Assembly (NCBI GenBank): GCA_903929795.1
Contig: CAIYWC010000186.1
Coordinates: forward strand, 1-57,173
DNA length: 57,173 nt
Direction of reading: 5' to 3'
Source of the DNA: an uncultured Myxococcales bacterium
Lineage (GTDB): Bacteria > Myxococcota_A > UBA9042
Shown: positions 24,676 through 33,319 of the stretch, one piece after another
How positions within the stretch are numbered: position 1 is the first letter of the stretch
Layout of the letters: each line of letters opens with the position of its first letter
Notes under the pieces: generated by a model
Database searches by the model: none
The model's input: the letters and a program-made list of their open reading frames with translations, nothing else
Told to the model about the DNA's origin: nothing
Program-made: the position numbers and the translations under genes

Positions 24676-25829
24676 CGCTGCCGGGCCGTCGCATCCTGTA
24701 TTTGTCGGCGCCGGTCGAGCCGCCGTGGACGCGGTCCGACAAGAACCTCGTGCGCGGCGTCGCGGCCAACTTGCGGCGGTACCGCGGCTGCGTGCTGACC
24801 CACCAGGGCGTGACGCTGGCCGAGCCAAACATCGAGACCGAGAGCGCGTGGGGCCCGCGCGGGGCGGCCGAGACGCCGCTGGGCAAGCGCCTGGGCCTAT
24901 TTGGCCAGCTGATCGGCCAGCGCGAGACGGCCCTGGTGCACCTGTTCTGGCCGGCGGATTTCGTCGTGGCGAACGTCGTGCGCACGGCCGGGCGCATGCG
25001 CGGGCTGCCGGTGATCCACACGCTGGTGCGCGCGCCGCGGACGACCGTGGGCATCAAGCGCGCGCTGGCGGGCTCGCCCGTGGTCTGCCTGACGCAGGAG
25101 ACGCAGCACCGGCTGATCGCGGAAGGCGTGCAAAATACCCTGTGGGTGCCGCCCGGCATCGCGCTGGTTGCGCCGATTCCCGAGGGCGACAAGGCGGGAA
25201 TCCGCCGCAAGTATCGGATTCCACTGGATGAACCGGTGGTGATGTACGCCGGGGACTACCGCCACTCCAACGCTGCGCGGACGTTTGCCGCTGCGATGCC
25301 GCGGATCCTGCGCCAGACGGACTGCCATTTCGTGCTCGCGTGCCGCATTCGCAACGACGCGGACCGCGAGGAAGAGGCGCGGATCAAGGCGGCCGTCACG
25401 GCCGATGGGATCGCGCATCACGTGACTTTCTTGAATGAAGTTTCGAGCTTACGCGAGCTGTTCGCGATCTCGGCCGTCCAGGTCTTTCCGGCCGACAGCC
25501 ACCACGAGAAGATGGACCTGCCCATGGTGCTGCTGGAAGGCATGGCGGAGGGGCTGGCGACCGTCGTCGCGCAGAAGCCGCCGCTGACCGAACTGGTGCA
25601 GGCGGGCGTGGTCCTGGGCGTGCCGCCGATGGAGCCGGTGTCGCTGGCCGTGGCGGTAGGCGAGTTGCTGCTGCGCGACGAACGGCGGCTGCAGCTGGGC
25701 GAGGCGGGACGGCGCCACGTGCAAACCCGACATGATATCAAGCTCATCGCCGCGCAGTACGAGGAACTTTACGACGAGGTACTCGCCATCGGCAAGCGGC
25801 CGCGCTCCGGCGCGTGGGGGATCGGGTGA
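24672..25829 (+). CDS. Glycosyltransferase, GT4-like
   Basis: The 385-residue protein has a GT-B fold pattern: an N-terminal domain with HLFWPADFVV and VIHTLVRAP, and a C-terminal domain with VVMYAGDYRHSNAAR, FVLACRIRND and the GT4 signature region LPMVLLEGMAEGLATVVAQ, where the E in LLEGMA fits the sugar-nucleotide contact. It probably transfers a sugar from a nucleotide donor at the cytoplasmic face of the membrane, in exopolysaccharide, lipopolysaccharide or glycolipid synthesis. Its ATG overlaps the pheT stop (ATGA), and its stop overlaps the GTG of the next gene, so translation of the run is coupled. Confidence 0.8.
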   Translation: MTLPGRRILYLSAPVEPPWTRSDKNLVRGVAANLRRYRGCVLTHQGVTLAEPNIETESAWGPRGAAETPLGKRLGLFGQLIGQRETALVHLFWPADFVVANVVRTAGRMRGLPVIHTLVRAPRTTVGIKRALAGSPVVCLTQETQHRLIAEGVQNTLWVPPGIALVAPIPEGDKAGIRRKYRIPLDEPVVMYAGDYRHSNAARTFAAAMPRILRQTDCHFVLACRIRNDADREEEARIKAAVTADGIAHHVTFLNEVSSLRELFAISAVQVFPADSHHEKMDLPMVLLEGMAEGLATVVAQKPPLTELVQAGVVLGVPPMEPVSLAVAVGELLLRDERRLQLGEAGRRHVQTRHDIKLIAAQYEELYDEVLAIGKRPRSGAWGIG

Positions 25830-26908
25830 CTGACGCGGCATCGTGTTCCTGCACGCCTTGGCTGATCTCGCTGGGCGCCTTGGCCGGCCTGCTGCTGGCG
25901 ACTTGGGCGCACATCGCGTTCTGGCGCCGCAAGCTGACGACGCCGATCAGCTACGACGAGACGCACCGCGTGCCGTTGGCCGATGGCAGCTGGTGCGAGC
26001 TGCGGCGGCTCCGGCCACCGACGCCGTCCAGCCTGCCGCCCGTGCTGATGGTGCACGGCATCGCGATCAACCACCGCAACCTCGATCCGCGGCCGGACGT
26101 GTCGCTGGCCCGCGCGGTGCGCGATACCGGCCGCGACGTGTGGCTGCTGACGCTGCGCTCTGGCCGCTGGGACCTGACGTGGCGGGAGCGCCATCGCCTG
26201 GATTTTGCCAACCTGGCGCGCCACGACATTCCCGACGCCATCGCGATGGTGCTCGCCAAGACCGGCGCCAAGCACTTGGATTACCTTGGTTTTTCCATGG
26301 GCGGTATGCTCGCCTACGCGGCGTTTGGCCACACGGTGCCGCTCGAGTCCATCCGCCGCGTCGTGATCATGGGCTCGCCGGGCTTTGTCGGCGCCGTGCT
26401 GCCGGGCACCCAACTGGCGGCGAGGATCGGCAATTTCTGGCGGCCGACGGTGCCGGCGCGGCTGTTCAGCGGCCTGTTCGCGTTTGTCGCGGAGATCATC
26501 ACGACGCCAATGCAGCACCTGTTCCTCAACCCGCGCAACAACCGACCGGGGCTGCTGCACACGTTCATGATCGACGCGGTCGCCGATATTCCCGGCCCGC
26601 TGGGCATGAACATGGTGCAGTGGGCGGCGCACGACGGCAAGGTGCGCATGGACCACGAGCCGGTGCTGCCGCGGCTGAAAGATGTGAATTTGCCAGTGCT
26701 TTTCATGGTCGGCGGCGCGGATCGGCTGGGCACGCCCAAGTCGCTGACCGCTGCCTACGAGGCTTGGGGCGGGCCGAAACAATTCGTACTCTTGGCTGAA
26801 TCCTCAGGTTTTTCAGCCGATTACGGCCACATGGACATGGTCACCGGCCCGCAGGCGCCTGCGGAGGTCTTTGCGCCCATCATCGCGTTCTTCGCGGAGC
26901 CCACGTGA
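25826..26908 (+). CDS. Membrane-anchored alpha/beta hydrolase, PHA-synthase/lipase-like
   Basis: From GTG 25826, which overlaps the stop of the glycosyltransferase, the protein has 360 residues. An N-terminal membrane helix (WLISLGALAGLLLATWAHIAF) precedes a hydrolase domain: VLMVHGIAINHRN, nucleophile elbow LGFSMGGMLAY, acid in MVGGADRLG and histidine in YGHMDMV. The order and spacing resemble polyhydroxyalkanoate synthase-type or lysosomal-lipase-like hydrolases, but the nucleophile is Ser rather than the Cys of PHA synthases, so an esterase or acyltransferase is more likely. It sits between two glycosyltransferases, which suggests action on a lipid or acylated sugar. The longer start at 25814 is possible. 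Confidence 0.78.
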   Translation: MTDAASCSCTPWLISLGALAGLLLATWAHIAFWRRKLTTPISYDETHRVPLADGSWCELRRLRPPTPSSLPPVLMVHGIAINHRNLDPRPDVSLARAVRDTGRDVWLLTLRSGRWDLTWRERHRLDFANLARHDIPDAIAMVLAKTGAKHLDYLGFSMGGMLAYAAFGHTVPLESIRRVVIMGSPGFVGAVLPGTQLAARIGNFWRPTVPARLFSGLFAFVAEIITTPMQHLFLNPRNNRPGLLHTFMIDAVADIPGPLGMNMVQWAAHDGKVRMDHEPVLPRLKDVNLPVLFMVGGADRLGTPKSLTAAYEAWGGPKQFVLLAESSGFSADYGHMDMVTGPQAPAEVFAPIIAFFAEPT

Positions 26909-28023
26909 AAATCCTCGTGGACGTGACGACGTGGTGCCCGGGACGGACCGGCGTCGGGCTGTACACCGAGCACGTGCTGCGGTCCTGGCTGGGGCTGGGC
27001 CGGGACGAACTGGTGTTCGCGACCAACAAGGATTTCAGTGAGTTCGCCGGTTTGCCGGTGCAGAAAATCGGCCCGCGCATGCCGATTCGCGCCGCTTGGA
27101 TGCAGACCGCTTTGGCGGTGCAGGCGGCAAAACTGCGCCCCGACGCGGCGTTTTTTCCCAACTACATGGCGCCGCTGGCGCTGGCGGCCGGCCTGCCGAA
27201 GATCCCCTACGTCGTGACCGTGCACGATCTGGCGATCTTCCTGTATCCGGAGACTTTCACCTTCAAAAAACGCGTGTTGCAGCGCCTGCTGCTGCCGACC
27301 CTGGCGCGCGGCGCGGCGGCCATCCTGACGCCTTCCGAGGCGACGCGGCGCGATGTGCTGCGGATCCTGCCGGTCAAGCCGGAAGACGTGGTGGCGGTGC
27401 CGCTGGCGGCGGATGCGCGGTTCCTGACGCCGCCGGACCCCCTGACGGTCGCCCGGGAGCGAAAAAACCTCAAGCTTCCCAAGCACTTTCTGCTGGCTGT
27501 CGGCACGCTGGAGCCGCGCAAGAACCTGGTGCGGCTGATCGAGGCGTTCGAGCACATCGCCCCGGCGCACCCGGACGTTCATCTGGTGCTGGCCGGCGGG
27601 CGCGGCTGGAAGGACGAAGGCATCGCGCGCACGCTGAACGCGAGTCCGCTGAAAAACCGCATTCATCCAGTCGGTTACGTGAGCCAGGACGCCCTCAAAG
27701 TGCTGTACGGCGAGGCGATCGCGCTGTGCTATCCGTCGCTGTACGAGGGCTTTGGCCTGCCGGTCGTGGAGGCGATGGCGGCGGGTGCGCCGGTGCTGAC
27801 GTCGCGCGGCAGCTCGCTGGATGAAGTGGCGGCGGGTGCGGCGGTGGCTGTGGATCCGCTGAGCGTGACCGAAATCGGCGACGGCATGACGCGGCTGATC
27901 GACGACAGCGGCCTGCGCGACGCGCTCCGTGCGCGTGGGCGGGCGCGGGCGGCGGAGCTCTCCTGGGACAAGACCGCGCAGGCGACGCGCGCCGTTTTCG
28001 CCCGCGTCACCGGGCAGCCGTAG
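26905..28023 (+). CDS. Glycosyltransferase family 4 (group 1)
   Basis: The 372-residue protein is a standard GT4 enzyme: N-terminal KILVDVTTWCPGRTGVGLYTEHVL, middle YVVTVHDLAIFLYPETFT, and C-terminal FLLAVGTLEPRKNLVRLIEAFE with the E-x7-E motif in YEGFGLPVVEAMAAGAPVLTS. Members use GDP- or UDP-sugars; the close match around DVTTW and TVHDL is to mannosyl/rhamnosyl-type transferases of surface polysaccharides. It starts with GTG overlapping the stop of the hydrolase (GTGA), which continues the coupled run from pheT. The donor and acceptor cannot be told from sequence. Confidence 0.9.
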   Translation: MKILVDVTTWCPGRTGVGLYTEHVLRSWLGLGRDELVFATNKDFSEFAGLPVQKIGPRMPIRAAWMQTALAVQAAKLRPDAAFFPNYMAPLALAAGLPKIPYVVTVHDLAIFLYPETFTFKKRVLQRLLLPTLARGAAAILTPSEATRRDVLRILPVKPEDVVAVPLAADARFLTPPDPLTVARERKNLKLPKHFLLAVGTLEPRKNLVRLIEAFEHIAPAHPDVHLVLAGGRGWKDEGIARTLNASPLKNRIHPVGYVSQDALKVLYGEAIALCYPSLYEGFGLPVVEAMAAGAPVLTSRGSSLDEVAAGAAVAVDPLSVTEIGDGMTRLIDDSGLRDALRARGRARAAELSWDKTAQATRAVFARVTGQP

Positions 28024-28068
28024 CCATCGCCGTTGCCGCAACCTCTGGCTGAAGTGTATCCTTTGACC

Positions 28069-29745
28069 ATGACACTTCGCCCGCACCACGTCGCGTCTCT
28101 CCTGGTCGCCCTCGGCGCAGCGCAGGCACTGGCGGCTGAGCCGATCCTGCTGCCGTCCTCCGGTCCGGCGCTGGAGCAGCTTTTTGCCGCGAGCCACGGC
28201 GCCTGGACGCTGCCTGACGCGCAGATTCGCCCACACGGAATCGTTGGCCACGCGTGCGCGACGAATGGTAGCTGTGCGGATTTTCAGCTGAATCCGCCGT
28301 CTGCGGCCTGCGCGGGTACCGTGATTGCCGCGGGCTGCCTGACGGTGACCCCGCCGACGCCCGGCCTGACCGCCCTGCTCGCGGGCCTGTCGAGCCCGTG
28401 GCAGCAGACCCACGATCCACCCGCTGCGCCGCCGGCGCCACTCTGGCCGTGGCTGCTCGTGTGGTTTTTCGCTCCGCTAGCGCTGGCATCCATCGCCGCG
28501 CACCTGCTGAACCGGCTTGCAAGACCGCGGCTGCTGACCAGCGTGCTGGGCGCGCTGGCGTGGCTGGTGCTGTTTGCGCTCGGCAGCGTGCTGGGCGCGT
28601 GGTGGCCGCTGTGGGACGGCCTGGGCATGGGCCTGCTGGCCGCGCTGGCGTGGCTGCTCCAGACGCTCCCGACCCGGCCGGCGCCGCGCGGGCTGCTGCT
28701 TTCCGCCGTGGTCTTGGCGTTGGGCCTGGCGGCGCTGGAGGGCGCTGTGGCCCTGCTGGCGCCGCACCAGGCGCCGGTCACGCCGCCCGATCAGTTTCCG
28801 TTCCGCCGGGAGGGCGACGTGCTGGCCAAGCTGCGCGTCGCGGAACCGGGCTTTTGTGCGCTGTGGGGCCCGCCGCTGGGCGATGTCGCCGAATGTCCGC
28901 CCGGGCCGCAGCCGCCGACGCAGCACCCCGCGATCCTGCACATCGGCGATTCGCTGCTGCAGGCACCGGGGCTGCCGCGCAGCCAGACGGTCACGGCATG
29001 GCTGGAACGCCTGATGCCCGGCACGCAGCACATCAACACCGGGGTGGGCGCGACGAGCCTGGACTTGCAGGCCGTCATCGCCGAGCGCTGGCTGGCACGC
29101 GCGCGCTTTGACGCGCTGGTGTTCCACGTCTACCCGTGCAATGACCTCGGCGAGATCGATGAACCGCGGCTCTATTGCGGCGATGCGCCGGTGCTGGTGC
29201 TGGATCGCGGCACGCCGCGCTGGCGCTGTCCGCAGCCGCTGGCCGGGCAAGATCGCCTGACGACGCTGCTGCGCTACAGCCCGCCGTCGTTTCCGCTGCA
29301 GTGGGCCGCGACGGAGGTCCGGCTCGCGCGCTCGGGTGTGCGGGTGTTCGCGTGGCTGGCGCGCGCGCTGCGGCCGGCCACGGAAATGACGACGCTGACA
29401 TCCGCGCAGTCGTACCGCTACGCGCTGCAGTTGCTGCTCGCGGAGAGTGCGGCGCATGGCGTGCCGGTGGCGGCGGTCATGATGCCGGCGCGGGCGAGCG
29501 CGTGTGCGAGCGGCAACGTTCAGGACGGCCGGACCCTGCGTGGGATCTTGCGCGACGCGGCGGTGCCGGTGTTTGACAGTCAACCGCTTTTTGACGCCGC
29601 GACGCAGACCCAGGGCGAAAGCGCGGTCTTTGGCGAGGTGCCGCCGGGCGATCCGCACCTGAATCCCGCGGGTTTGGAGCGGCTGGGCCGCTGGCTGGCA
29701 CCGCAGCTGCAGGCGTGGCTGGCACATCCGAAACCTGCCCGCTGA
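28069..29745 (+). CDS. Membrane protein with periplasmic SGNH-hydrolase domain
   Basis: From ATG 28069 the protein has 558 residues. It has a signal peptide (LLVALGAAQALAAEP), a short Cys-containing exported segment (HACATNGSCADFQL, SAACAGTVIAAGC), four hydrophobic helices between about 135 and 245, and a SGNH/GDSL domain: ILHIGDSLL near 305, Gly in GVGATS, Asn in FHVYPCNDLGE and the D/H pair in GDPHLNPAGLERLG near 535. This set is complete for a hydrolase that cleaves or transfers acyl groups. Similar membrane-SGNH fusions modify surface polysaccharides. It follows two glycosyltransferases and a lipase-like protein on the same strand, with a 45-base gap, so a role in acylating or deacylating their product is plausible. 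Confidence 0.75.
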   Translation: MTLRPHHVASLLVALGAAQALAAEPILLPSSGPALEQLFAASHGAWTLPDAQIRPHGIVGHACATNGSCADFQLNPPSAACAGTVIAAGCLTVTPPTPGLTALLAGLSSPWQQTHDPPAAPPAPLWPWLLVWFFAPLALASIAAHLLNRLARPRLLTSVLGALAWLVLFALGSVLGAWWPLWDGLGMGLLAALAWLLQTLPTRPAPRGLLLSAVVLALGLAALEGAVALLAPHQAPVTPPDQFPFRREGDVLAKLRVAEPGFCALWGPPLGDVAECPPGPQPPTQHPAILHIGDSLLQAPGLPRSQTVTAWLERLMPGTQHINTGVGATSLDLQAVIAERWLARARFDALVFHVYPCNDLGEIDEPRLYCGDAPVLVLDRGTPRWRCPQPLAGQDRLTTLLRYSPPSFPLQWAATEVRLARSGVRVFAWLARALRPATEMTTLTSAQSYRYALQLLLAESAAHGVPVAAVMMPARASACASGNVQDGRTLRGILRDAAVPVFDSQPLFDAATQTQGESAVFGEVPPGDPHLNPAGLERLGRWLAPQLQAWLAHPKPAR

Positions 29746-29879
29746 CTGAATGCGACCGCCACGGCCTCCACCGAAGCGGCGTACCACCGAAGGTGAACGC
29801 GCGCGGTCCTCGTCCGGAATGCGACAGCTCTGGCCGTTGAATTCTGGTATTCGTTTTGGGTCAGCGTGTCAAGCCGCGG
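29746..29879. other. Convergent gap between the SGNH gene and the membrane-protein gene
   Basis: The 134-base gap holds the 3' ends of the plus-strand SGNH gene and the minus-strand membrane-protein gene. I found no convincing terminator hairpin with a T-tract on either strand and no small reading frame with a ribosome site. Confidence 0.4.
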
Positions 29880-31859
29880 TCACAGCGCCAGAACGGCCTG
29901 CGGCAAGCTGGGCAAATCCACCTTGGGAGGGTACCAGTCAAAGCCGCGTTCGCCCCTATTTTCAATGGTTTCCTGCCAAAGCGGCGGACCCTTGGCAGCT
30001 TGCCACAGCGCCGCGCAAGTCGGGTGCGGCGCTGTGTGCTCCGGCACGCGGGCGTCGGTATTGGCGGCCAGCGGCACGCGCGCGTGGCAGCGCACGTCGA
30101 TTACGCCCAGCGCGCGCTCGCCCGGCCGCAGTTTGCCGGCCTGCCAGTCGCGGACCGACAGCCAGCGATCGCCCGGCTCCAGCGTGTACTGCGGCCAGAA
30201 GAGGTGCACGCTGACGGAGTCTTCGTCGTCGTAACTGCGCACTATCAAAGCTGTTTTCTTACCATCGCGCGCAAGCGCACTCGCCGCCGCGATCACGCGT
30301 TCCGACTGATCCGACAGCTGCGGCGCCAGCGTTTGGGGTGCCGTCTGCACCAGCGCCATCGCCGTCACGACGCCCAGCGGCCACACCCACCGCGCGCCGC
30401 GCCGCTGCCACACCGCGCCAACCGTCAGCGCCGCCGCCATCAGCACCAAAAGCCCGGACGGCATGTGCAAGCGCAACTCTGAGGTTTCATTGAAGTCCAG
30501 CAGCATCGGCACCGCCCACAGCGTGCTCGCCAGCCACAGCAGCGCTACCGGCCGCCGCGTCTGCGGCGACAGCAGCCCGACCAGCGCGAGCAGCGTCAGC
30601 GGCGCCGGCCAATAGCGCCAATCCAGCACCAGCCAACCCTGCCACAGCTGCGCCGGAAGTTGCCGAAAGAACCCCCAATTCAGCCGCGGCAGGTTGCCGG
30701 CGGCCAGGTCGTCGAGCGCGCGGTCCCGCAGAAACAGCGCCCCCGGCAGCCACAGCAGCGCCAGCGCGGCCAGCGCCGCCAAGAGAGCGCCAACCAGCCA
30801 ACGCGACAGGGATTTTTCCTGCGCCGCGACCAGGCAAAGCGCGGTCGGCGCGGCCATCAGCATGCAGTCCGGCCGCGCCAGGCCGCACAGCGCCAGCAGC
30901 ACCACCGCGCCGGGCAGCAGCGTCAGCCGGCGGTGCTGCAGCGCGTCGAGCAGCAGCAGCGTCCCGGCGCTCCACCACAGCATCGCCGGGACGAGCATCG
31001 ACTCGGAACCGTGGTCCAGCAGCGCCACCGGCAGGACCAGCAGCGTCACCGCGAGCGCGCGCGCCGCCGTCTGGCCCGCCAGGCGCTGGGTCAGCGCCGC
31101 CAACGGCAGGATCGTCAGCGCGCCCAGGAGCGCGTGCAGCTGCTGGACCGTGGCGTGGTGCGGCGGCAGGAACGCAAAAACCGCATGGTCCAGCAGCGTT
31201 GTCGCCGGGCCATAGCGCGGTAGTTGATCAAGCGTAATCGCTTGTTGTGTATGGAGAAAACCAAAATAGACCATCACCATCCGGTGCGGCATCAACGCGC
31301 GGACCAGCCACGCCAGCAGGACGAGTGGCAGCCAGAACCGCGGCGCCTGCAGGTTGCGCAAGGCCAGACGCAGCGCCGCTGCAAGCGCGATGACCGACAG
31401 CAGCAGCAGCACCCAAGTCAGCGGAATCAGCACCGGCGGCGGCGGCCGGGGCGGCGCGCGCTGCGACGACGGGGCCGAGGCGAACTGCCCGTGGTCCAGC
31501 GACGCCACGAAACGCCGCAGGTCCTGCAAGGCCGGGCGCCAGGACGGCATGGGATCGTGGGGATCGGTGAGCCACATGAGCGACCGGAGCCGTTCTCCGC
31601 GCTGTTCCGCTCGCGATGCTGGGAACTCCGACAGCAGCACGCGCACTTTTTCAGTGGGACCGCTCTGGAGCGTCAGGATCAATTCACCTTCAGAAATCGT
31701 TAGATCTGCGCGGCGCACATCCGCGGTCGGTGGCTGCCAGGAGCCAACCGCTGCGGCCAATTCCGCCCACTGGGCCTCGCGATGGGCGGCGTGAACTGGA
31801 GCCGGCGCCAGCGACAGCGCCGCGCCGAACGCGAGCACAAGGCCGCGCAGTGGACTCAC
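29880..31859 (-). CDS. Multi-pass membrane protein with periplasmic N-terminal domain, GT-C-like
   Basis: From GTG 31857-31859 the protein has 659 residues. A signal peptide (LVLAFGAALSLAPAPVHA) leads a soluble domain of about 140 residues, followed by roughly ten hydrophobic helices (for example VLIPLTWVLLLLSVIALAAA, LAWLVRALMPHRMVMVY) and a soluble C-terminal domain of about 150 residues. The mixed topology with long loops near the first helices recalls GT-C glycosyltransferases that use lipid-linked sugars, but I see no clear acidic catalytic pair, so this is a weak suggestion. The GTG overlaps the TGA of the TPR protein upstream (GTGA), so the two are translationally coupled and may work together. 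Confidence 0.7.
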   Translation of the reverse strand: MSPLRGLVLAFGAALSLAPAPVHAAHREAQWAELAAAVGSWQPPTADVRRADLTISEGELILTLQSGPTEKVRVLLSEFPASRAEQRGERLRSLMWLTDPHDPMPSWRPALQDLRRFVASLDHGQFASAPSSQRAPPRPPPPVLIPLTWVLLLLSVIALAAALRLALRNLQAPRFWLPLVLLAWLVRALMPHRMVMVYFGFLHTQQAITLDQLPRYGPATTLLDHAVFAFLPPHHATVQQLHALLGALTILPLAALTQRLAGQTAARALAVTLLVLPVALLDHGSESMLVPAMLWWSAGTLLLLDALQHRRLTLLPGAVVLLALCGLARPDCMLMAAPTALCLVAAQEKSLSRWLVGALLAALAALALLWLPGALFLRDRALDDLAAGNLPRLNWGFFRQLPAQLWQGWLVLDWRYWPAPLTLLALVGLLSPQTRRPVALLWLASTLWAVPMLLDFNETSELRLHMPSGLLVLMAAALTVGAVWQRRGARWVWPLGVVTAMALVQTAPQTLAPQLSDQSERVIAAASALARDGKKTALIVRSYDDEDSVSVHLFWPQYTLEPGDRWLSVRDWQAGKLRPGERALGVIDVRCHARVPLAANTDARVPEHTAPHPTCAALWQAAKGPPLWQETIENRGERGFDWYPPKVDLPSLPQAVLAL

Positions 31860-33070
31860 GTTGGCGTCCCGCGCTTCCTTCGCCACAGCCACGCACCGAC
31901 GCCGATCAGCACCAGCGCGCCGGCCGGCAACAGCCACGTCAGCAACGGATTGCCCGACGGTGCCTCGTGCCGGACCGCTTCCGGCAGCGGATCAAACAGG
32001 TCCTCCGGTTTCTCGGTCCCCGCCTGAAAGGCCTCGAGATGTTTGAGCATCTCCTCGACACGTCGCTGTTTGCTGGCACTGACGAACCCGGGCGTTTCTT
32101 TCGCGACTTTTTCCGTTAGCGCGAGGTATTTTTTGACGTCATTGATGGCCTGTGGCAGGTCCACGCGCTGGAATACTTCGGCGTGACAGTAGAACGCATC
32201 CGCGTCCCGTTCGCCAAATTGTACCGCAGTTTCGATAGCTTCCTCGGCTTGCTTTTGCTCACCCAGGCGAAAATGGCTCACCGCCAAATAAATATAAACC
32301 CGCGCTTCTTTGGGAAAGGCTTTCTTGGCTTTTTCCAGATAGGGAATTGCTGCACGGTAATACTGCTTTTTTTCTTCGCGCGTTTGCGCGCCGCGGTGGC
32401 CAAAATAGTGCAGCGCGACGCCCGCGAGAAACTGCTTGAGCGGGTCGTCTGGCGCCGCATCCGCTTGCTTGCGCAATTCCTCGACGCGGTCAAACGACGC
32501 TGCCGCAGGCGCTAACGTCGCAACCACCATGCCGAGCACGCCGGTCGCGGTCGTCTCGCGCGCCAAATTGACGAAGACTTCATACGCCTCGGGCATTTTC
32601 TGCGCGACATACAAGGCTTCGCCTTTTTGCATCGCCGCCCATTGGCTGGCCGTCATGTCGGCCGGCTGTTCCGTGCGCAGCGGCGGCCTCTTGGGCTGCT
32701 CGGCGATGACTTGCCAGTGAAAATCCGCCTCGTGCGACTTGATGTGTGCCGCCAACGCCGGCAGCAGGGACGCGGGCGGATTGCCGGTCGCCGAAACGGC
32801 GAAATTCTCAGTGTGGAACGGTGCTTGGGGTGTGTCGAGCGGATGCGTCAGGTCCACGTTCGCCGTCGCCTCACCGCATTGAATCTCGGCGTGAATCACG
32901 GCCGCGGAAATCTGCACATTCTTCAGCACGCACGCATCCGGCAGCGGCAGTGCCAGCATCGCCTGCACCACGGCTTCCTGACCTGGCGGAATCACGTGAT
33001 TTTCGGCGGCCAACAGCGGCAGTGCCAGGCACTGCAGCAAAACGGTCAGCGGCATCCCTGTCCATCGCAT
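31856..33070 (-). CDS. Exported TPR-repeat protein with C-terminal membrane anchor
   Basis: The 404-residue protein starts at ATG 33068-33070 with GGAGGG seven bases upstream. It has a signal peptide (LTVLLQCLALPLLAAEN), an N-terminal beta-rich part, helical repeats of the TPR type (about 170-330: AIPYLEKAKKAFPKEARVYI, AVSHFRLGEQKQAEEAIETA, KKYLALTEKVAKETPG), and a C-terminal helix plus basic tail (LLTWLLPAGALVLIGVGAWLWRRKRG). The topology puts the repeats in the periplasm, anchored at the inner membrane. TPR proteins scaffold complexes; the overlapping downstream gene, a multi-pass membrane protein, is the likely partner. The frame is open far upstream to 34399 but this is antisense to the DUF483-like gene. 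Confidence 0.8.
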   Translation of the reverse strand: MRWTGMPLTVLLQCLALPLLAAENHVIPPGQEAVVQAMLALPLPDACVLKNVQISAAVIHAEIQCGEATANVDLTHPLDTPQAPFHTENFAVSATGNPPASLLPALAAHIKSHEADFHWQVIAEQPKRPPLRTEQPADMTASQWAAMQKGEALYVAQKMPEAYEVFVNLARETTATGVLGMVVATLAPAAASFDRVEELRKQADAAPDDPLKQFLAGVALHYFGHRGAQTREEKKQYYRAAIPYLEKAKKAFPKEARVYIYLAVSHFRLGEQKQAEEAIETAVQFGERDADAFYCHAEVFQRVDLPQAINDVKKYLALTEKVAKETPGFVSASKQRRVEEMLKHLEAFQAGTEKPEDLFDPLPEAVRHEAPSGNPLLTWLLPAGALVLIGVGAWLWRRKRGTPT

Positions 33071-33147
33071 CGCGTTTCCCTCCTTTTGCCCTGTGTGTTG
33101 GAGATGTTGGCGCGCCCCGACCGCGACCTGCGGGACGGTACAGCGTT

Positions 33148-33206
33148 CACCGGGCTCGGTCAAGCGCACTTTCGGTCCGGGAAAGCGCGCTTGACGCCCC
33201 CCGGTG
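33148..33206. repeat. 59-base imperfect palindrome in a divergent promoter region
   Basis: The two halves are symmetrical about 33177. Paired blocks are CACCGGG (33148-33154) with CCCGGTG (33200-33206), TCAAGCGC (33160-33167) with GCGCTTGA (33187-33194), and CTTTC (33169-33173) with GAAAG (33181-33185), leaving a 7-base centre. With one extra pair, 21 of 26 positions match. It lies between the divergent starts of the TPR gene (33070) and the DUF483-like gene (33320). It could be an operator for a large dimer or tetramer, a cruciform, or a dispersed REP-like element. Confidence 0.7.
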
Positions 33207-33319
33207 CGCGTCCGACACTGACTGCGCGCGCGGCGAGGGACCGGACGCAAGCGCGACGGCGTGCAGCGTGAAAGCGCACCGTGCGCCATGGACGAAGTTT
33301 TCCGCAGAGGAAGCCGGTA

